From Coptodactyla brooksi (taxonomy: Eukaryota; Arthropoda; Insecta; Coleoptera; Scarabaeidae), in the NCBI GenBank assembly GCA_033557675.1, contig JAWQRM010000422.1:1-22855 (forward strand): a DNA stretch of 22,855 bases. Direction: 5' to 3'. The position numbers were made by a program, and so were the translations under genes. Under the pieces are notes generated by a model. It was not told the DNA's origin. It was given only the letters and a program-made list of their open reading frames with translations, and ran no database searches. Below, piece after piece: positions 18,931-22,855 of this stretch (positions are counted from its first letter, which is position 1; every line of letters begins with the position of its first letter).

Positions 18931-19128
18931 CTAAACAGCAACGTAAGGAACAAAACGGATGCTCCTAACAAGAACGTGTTCCTGAAGAATGCTTCCAAAA
19001 TGGCTGGGCTCCGGGACAAATAAAATGGACTCCAAAATGAAGGTGCTCACGAACGCACCTAGCGAGAAAAAAGACCAAAAATACAGCCGCCCCCCTAGAG
19101 AAATAATTGTAATCTCCTCCCTACATAC
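18931..19128 (-). other. Candidate 198-bp leader intron
   Basis: On the minus strand the donor AAG|GTATGT (first intron base at 19128) and the acceptor GTTCCTTACGTTGCTGTTTAG (last base at 18931) are both close to consensus. It lies between a GC-richer leader and the candidate start codon. A 122-codon frame (19299-18931) reads through it, so an unspliced reading is possible; its hydrophobic product has no known domain. Confidence 0.3.
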
Positions 19129-19520
19129 CTTACGATAAGAAGCGATCCCAAAAAGTCTTCGATTCAGAAAAATTAAATCCGACACCAGGTCGCTAAAACG
19201 TCGCCACGATCCCACCGGCTCTGAATACCAAAATCTCAACCAAATCCAGGATGAACGTTCCAAAACTTGAAGCAAGCGAAGGGGGTAATCCGCAACCAAA
19301 GCGTATAGAAGCGTCTACCTTCTATAAAATTCCCACTTACGCAGCCTTCTTTCTAAATGATGACAGCAGCAATAAAAGCACACTACTAAACTTAACTAAA
19401 AAGCAACAGTACTACCCTCCGACCATAGATGGCGCCAGCACCAAACAGAAGTCTACCAGTGATGCGAAGTTCGAATTCGGAACACGAACAACAGATGTCG
19501 GCGAAAAACGAACGTTATCT
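19129..19520 (-). promoter_or_regulatory. Candidate promoter / 5' leader region
   Basis: It is G+C richer than the flanks. TAGATGGCGCC (plus strand 19426-19436) fits CTCF- and YY1-type cores. An alternative splice donor GTAAGT lies at 19340-19335 (minus). The region leads directly to the candidate leader intron and exon. An LTR of a retroelement could give the same picture, but I see no matching second LTR. Confidence 0.28.
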
Positions 19521-19529
19521 TAAAAAAAT

Positions 19530-19798
19530 CCCCAAACAGGAAATATCTACAAATGAGTCGGCAATAATTACAATAACAGCCTGAAATGGAACCGTTTCAA
19601 TATTCACACTACGAGTTTCAAATTGACAGATAAACCTTTTCGTGATATCCGACTAATACTGATGCTTACCACTGATGAATCCTAAGTATTCAACAGACCA
19701 AATACCCTGAATAGTAGAAATTTCTTAAGATATAAATATATATATTAATTGCTTATCCGTTTATAGCCAGACCAATAATCATCTCCAGAAGCCTTTGC
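19530..19798. other. No recognisable gene
   Basis: AT-rich spacer between the candidate leader and the LINE 3' end. Confidence 0.5.
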
Positions 19799-20995
19799 AA
19801 CTATATATATACATATACAGCTCAAGAGACCTTAGAGGCCCAAGGCTTGGTTACATATTTGTCTCCACTTCTTCTTATCCTTTGTGAGCTCTTGCCAGTG
19901 CGGGATTCCCATCAACTCCAGATCTTGTTTTACTACCTGAATCCATGTAGTTCGAGGTCTACCCCTGCCTCTTCTCCCGGTCCCTCCTCTTCTTAGGACT
20001 TGCTTTGTCGGCCTCTCTTCTCTCATCCTTACCACGTGTCCCAATCATTTTATGAGGGGTTTCGCATATAGGCATTTTAGTTGATGGTTTGTGCTTCTTC
20101 TCCATAGTCCTTCTTCCTTTTTTCCTCCATAAATTTTCCTTAATGCTTTCCTTCCCCATATCTCCAATGTTTCTTTTTCTCTTGCATTTAGTTTCTATGT
20201 TTCACACCCATATGTTACCGTGGGTCTGACGACTGTCCTATATATTCTTTCTTTTGCTTTTATCGATATATCTTTTGATTGTAGTATTAGGGTCATTGCC
20301 CCCAAACATTTCTGCCCTTCCACTATTCTTTCCTGTATTTCTATCCTCTCCTGTCAACTCTCAGTCATTGTTACTTCCAGATAGTTAAATTTGTCAACTT
20401 TTTCAAACGTGTATTTTTTAAGTTTATTATTTCTAAACTTTTCTTGTTTTTATTTTCCTTCTTCTATGTAATTTCCATGTATTTTGTTTTCTGTTCATTT
20501 ATTATTAGTCCTCTCACCCTTCCTCTTTGCTCTATCTTACTTAATGCCTTTTTAAGATTTTCCTTTGTTCTTGCGATCACTGCTATATCGTTCGCATAGG
20601 TTAAGCTTTGACAGGTTTGCTGATATATCGTTCCATTTTGTTCTTATTCCTGACTCTGATTATCTTTCCTAATACTAAATTAAATAAACATGTCTACAAT
20701 GGATCACCCTGTCTTAATCCTCTACCTACCTTGAACTTGTCCGATACTCTGCCCTCAACCAACACTCTATTTTCTGTGATCTAGGGTCATTCCTACCATG
20801 CGAATTAATTTGATTGGAATTTTTAATTCTTCCATTATTTTGTAGAGCTCTTCTCTGTTTACAGAGTCGTATGCTTCTCTAAAATCCACAAAGACCACGT
20901 GCAGTGGTAAATTTTGTTCCAAGCAGATATCTTGAAGCTCTCATTGTCTCTGTTCATTCTTTTTGTTTTCCCAAATCTGCTATGCAAATCTTCGC
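19799..20995 (-). mobile_element. 5'-truncated LINE (RTE/BovB-like), reverse transcriptase part
   Basis: The minus strand runs from the reverse transcriptase through the ORF2 stop at about 19832 to a very short 3' part ending in a TGTATATGTATATATATA tract (19801-19819 complement). Short 3' ends with microsatellite-like tails are usual in the RTE group. The 5' end abuts a piggyBac remnant near 20995. It resembles the family of the 7180-8406 fragment, which carries the missing 5' half, but the two pieces are in the wrong order to be one split element. Confidence 0.7.
19832..20960 (-). pseudogene. LINE ORF2 reverse transcriptase pseudogene
   Basis: Blocks in order: VVFVDFREAYDSVNREELY (20905-20850; catalytic Asp motif), VGRGLRQGDPL (around 20700-20720), TYANDIAVIARTK (20598-20560; the YADD box changed to YAND, losing one catalytic Asp), KVDKFNYLEVTM, TYGCET, REKETLEIW.RKALRKIYGG, and a C-terminus with LGHVVRMREERP and GRRGRGRPRTTW (19832-20044). 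At least five stops or frame shifts separate them. The enzyme would copy LINE RNA at the nicked target; this copy cannot. Confidence 0.8.
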
Positions 20996-20997
20996 GT

Positions 20998-21760
20998 TCA
21001 TTCTGAGCAATTGTCTTGCCAGTAAGATCTAATTTTAAAATATCTATCCTCATTTACTATGTAATTGTTATCAGCAAAATGTGTGTACCTTGGCAAGCAT
21101 TTCTTTACTATTTCTACACAAAGATTTTCTTCTTCGTTCCAACTGTTTTTCAGAAAGTACGTATGATATGCTAAGAAAATCAGAATTGCCATAAAAGCTT
21201 TTATTTCAGTCGATGATACGGAAAAACCGGTATCATTTTTGAATGATGTTCTGTTACTATATATTCAATATTATCACTTGCAAGAATTTCTTCAAAAATT
21301 TCTAAAGTTATTTTTTTAGCATGACAACTATTCAAATTATCAGCTTTTACTGTTGCTTCTATACCTTCAGGTTGTAGTTTGGTATAAACTGGTAAACATT
21401 TTGCCCAAAAAGATTTTTCATCCACAAGAAGACGTCTTTTCTTCCCTTTAAATTTACCTTGAGTATAATGAATATACGACGGACCGGCTTCACACAAAAT
21501 TTCAGGTTCATTGGGTACTTTAATATTCCTATTCTCTTCTTCAGTCAGTTATGAACAGTCAGGAAACGTAAACTGTACAAGTTGTCCGGGCATATCATTC
21601 ACTCTGATAGGCCTACAATGTCATCACCTGCTTCATCTTCGTCAGTAAGCAAATCTGATTCAAGAGGAAGAACTACAACATCCACATCTTCTGCTGTCAT
21701 AAATATCGGATCGTTAATAATATCCTCTATTTCATGTAATGTAAGAGCTCTTTGATTCAT
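20998..21760 (-). pseudogene. Second-family piggyBac transposase, N-terminal half (PGBD2/3-like)
   Basis: ATG at 21760-21758 starts NQRALTLHEIEDIINDP and LLTDEDEAGDD, the acidic N-terminus seen in PGBD2/3-type proteins. After a stop (TGA, about 21600) the frame shifts; 21497-21201 holds LEIFEEILASDNIEYIV, matching the 'FE.FFDDE.I..IV' block. A further shift gives AILIFLAYHTYFLKNSW, then HFADNNYIVNEDRYFKIR (21192-21020). The protein should continue into the catalytic domain, but the sequence passes into the LINE at about 20998. No remainder was found beyond the LINE. Confidence 0.75.
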
Positions 21761-22318
21761 CTATACAAGAAAAATATAATTTGGTAGTATAGGCTGTATA
21801 ACGATATACCAATAATTGCTTCAATATAAAAGTAGAGAGAATAAACTAACTTACCATAAACACAGTAAGGTATATTAAAACACTGAACACAATATAACTG
21901 CAAAAGAGACAAACGCAAATGTAACCGTATAGATGTTGCGCGTTTGGTTATTATCGACGTATATGGATACCAGTAAGCGCCAGCGTCGTATTTATAGGAC
22001 AGCCCTCTTCATCTCACCCTAATCAGCGCATAAAATAAATAAATAAACAATAACCTTCACACCAACCTTTCATGAACACTTACGAAGCGAACCAGACACA
22101 AACATATTAGAATATATTATTCTTGAGAACTAATCCTTTTTGTAAGTAAACAAAGTAAAAAAATACAAGTAATTTATAGCCGAATGAAATATTTTTTCTA
22201 TAAATAAGCGATTAGATAAAACTTATCTTCAAAATATCGAATAAAAAAATTAAATTTTGAGATTAGAAAAAAAATTCATTCTTACTGTCCTATAAATAGG
22301 ACACTGCTACTTAATGGG
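20998..22318 (-). mobile_element. piggyBac element, truncated; 5' end preserved
   Basis: The right boundary is GGG at 22316-22318 followed by TTAA (22319-22322). On the minus strand the end reads CCCATTAAGTAGCAGT followed by GTCCTATTTATAGGAC (22302-22287), a 7-bp hairpin next to the terminus, the same layout as in the other piggyBac family. TATTTATAGGACAG recurs at 21990-22003. The 560 bp between the end and the start codon hold the leader and no gene. The other half was lost to or displaced by the LINE. Confidence 0.75.
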
Positions 22319-22406
22319 TTAAACATATCGACTATTTTTTTAAGATACAGGGTGTATCAAAGATCGTATCCTGAAAAACAGTTTAAAACGTATGAGCTTT
22401 TTAACT

Positions 22407-22442
22407 TGGATTAAACCAAGGAAAGTTCCTTGGTTTAATCCA
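22407..22442. repeat. 17-bp perfect fold-back, 2-nt loop
   Basis: TGGATTAAACCAAGGAA (22407-22423) and its exact complement (22426-22442) surround AG. Just upstream, ACAGGGTGTATCAAA (22350-22364) is a string common at ends of insect transposons. Confidence 0.93.
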
Positions 22443-22744
22443 TTTATTAAATCTTTTTAACAAACAATGTACTCACAAGAGAATACAGGCCACTGGTGCA
22501 TTCAGATTTGAGTGAAGCATGGTAAGCTTATAGAGCCCATCGAGATAAGAGGGTTGCATATTTTTTAACAGCCCAATCGCTTTTATTGGGGGTGGAGCGA
22601 CGTTTTTTGGTGTTAAAAAGCCGTTTTGCTGAAATCAATTTCTAAAGTCCCAAATTTTGTATACAGAATTTTGAGTGGTGTAAAATCGAATTTACGTCGA
22701 GCTTTTCCTCCCCTCGAAGATGGTACGTATGTATGTATGGATGT

Positions 22745-22827
22745 GGGAGGGTAGAAAGTCCTACAGCACTTAGGCCCCAGCGGGCCCCTTGTGCATCCTC
22801 CCAACACTCACTCTGGTTGAGTCAACC
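22745..22827 (+). repeat. Compact three-way-junction-like structured repeat
   Basis: GGGAGG (22745-22750) can pair with CCTCCC (22797-22802) and encloses two hairpins: GTAG/CTAC (22751-22764) and GCAC..GGCCC/GGGCC..GTGC (22766-22794). Then follows the palindrome GGTTGA-G-TCAACC (22815-22827). A GTATGTATGTATG tract precedes it. It may be the end of a dispersed repeat continuing out of the window; no RNA family is recognised. Confidence 0.4.
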
Positions 22828-22855
22828 AGCTCATTGCTTTCGCAAAGGCTAGGAC

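Noticed and set aside
7180..20995. One LINE split in two
   Set aside because: Both pieces are on the minus strand, but the 5' half lies at lower coordinates than the 3' half, which a simple insertion cannot produce.
22745..22802. tRNA or tRNA-derived SINE head
   Set aside because: No A-box or B-box promoter sequences and no 7-bp acceptor/T-arm geometry.
1..22855. CRISPR array, bacterial operon, phage or rRNA genes
   Set aside because: No regularly spaced direct repeats, no ribosome-binding-site-led gene strings and no rRNA or tRNA sequence; all recognised proteins are of animal transposons.

Overview
The window looks like AT-rich arthropod nuclear DNA, most likely from an insect. I see no intact protein-coding gene, operon, rRNA, tRNA or CRISPR array. 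The recognisable coding matter is almost all decayed mobile DNA. Family calls rest on protein motifs I recognise by eye; no alignment or database search was run.

Layout. 1-235 is an abrupt CpG-rich block with E2F-, NRF1/Ewg- and YY1/Pho-like sites, perhaps the edge of a host promoter. 475-2311 (minus) is a broken copy of a multicopy, uncharacterised arthropod protein family, cut by an unrelated ~700-bp segment and carrying fold-back palindromes. 2814-3343 is an R1-like LINE gag fragment bounded by a perfect 14-bp target-site duplication. 3640-3770 and 16788-17013 share a repeat with hammerhead-ribozyme-like organisation; the second place holds two copies head to head. 3915-6390 is unannotated AT-rich DNA. 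6395-6895 and 13375-13620 look like conserved non-coding (enhancer-like) DNA. 7180-8406 (minus) is the 5' part of a LINE with ORF1 and the ORF2 endonuclease; 19800-20990 (minus) is the 3' part (reverse transcriptase) of a similar LINE.

DNA transposons. Two related piggyBac copies lie at ~8485-9276 and 11089-12724. The second has TTAA-type ends, terminal and subterminal repeats, and a TATA/initiator promoter 40 bp ahead of its start codon. A different piggyBac family occupies ~20998-22318 (minus) and ends at TTAA. A Tc1/mariner 3' remnant is at 10197-10548 and a catalytic-core-deleted pogo-like transposase at 15520-16320.

The most host-gene-like piece is 18790-19520 (minus): a GC-richer block with a plausible non-coding leader, a short intron and a first coding exon. 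The least expected pattern is the number of short near-perfect palindromes (arms of 14-24 bp, loops of 0-11 nt) that are not transposon ends; one sits where part of a pseudogene is missing.
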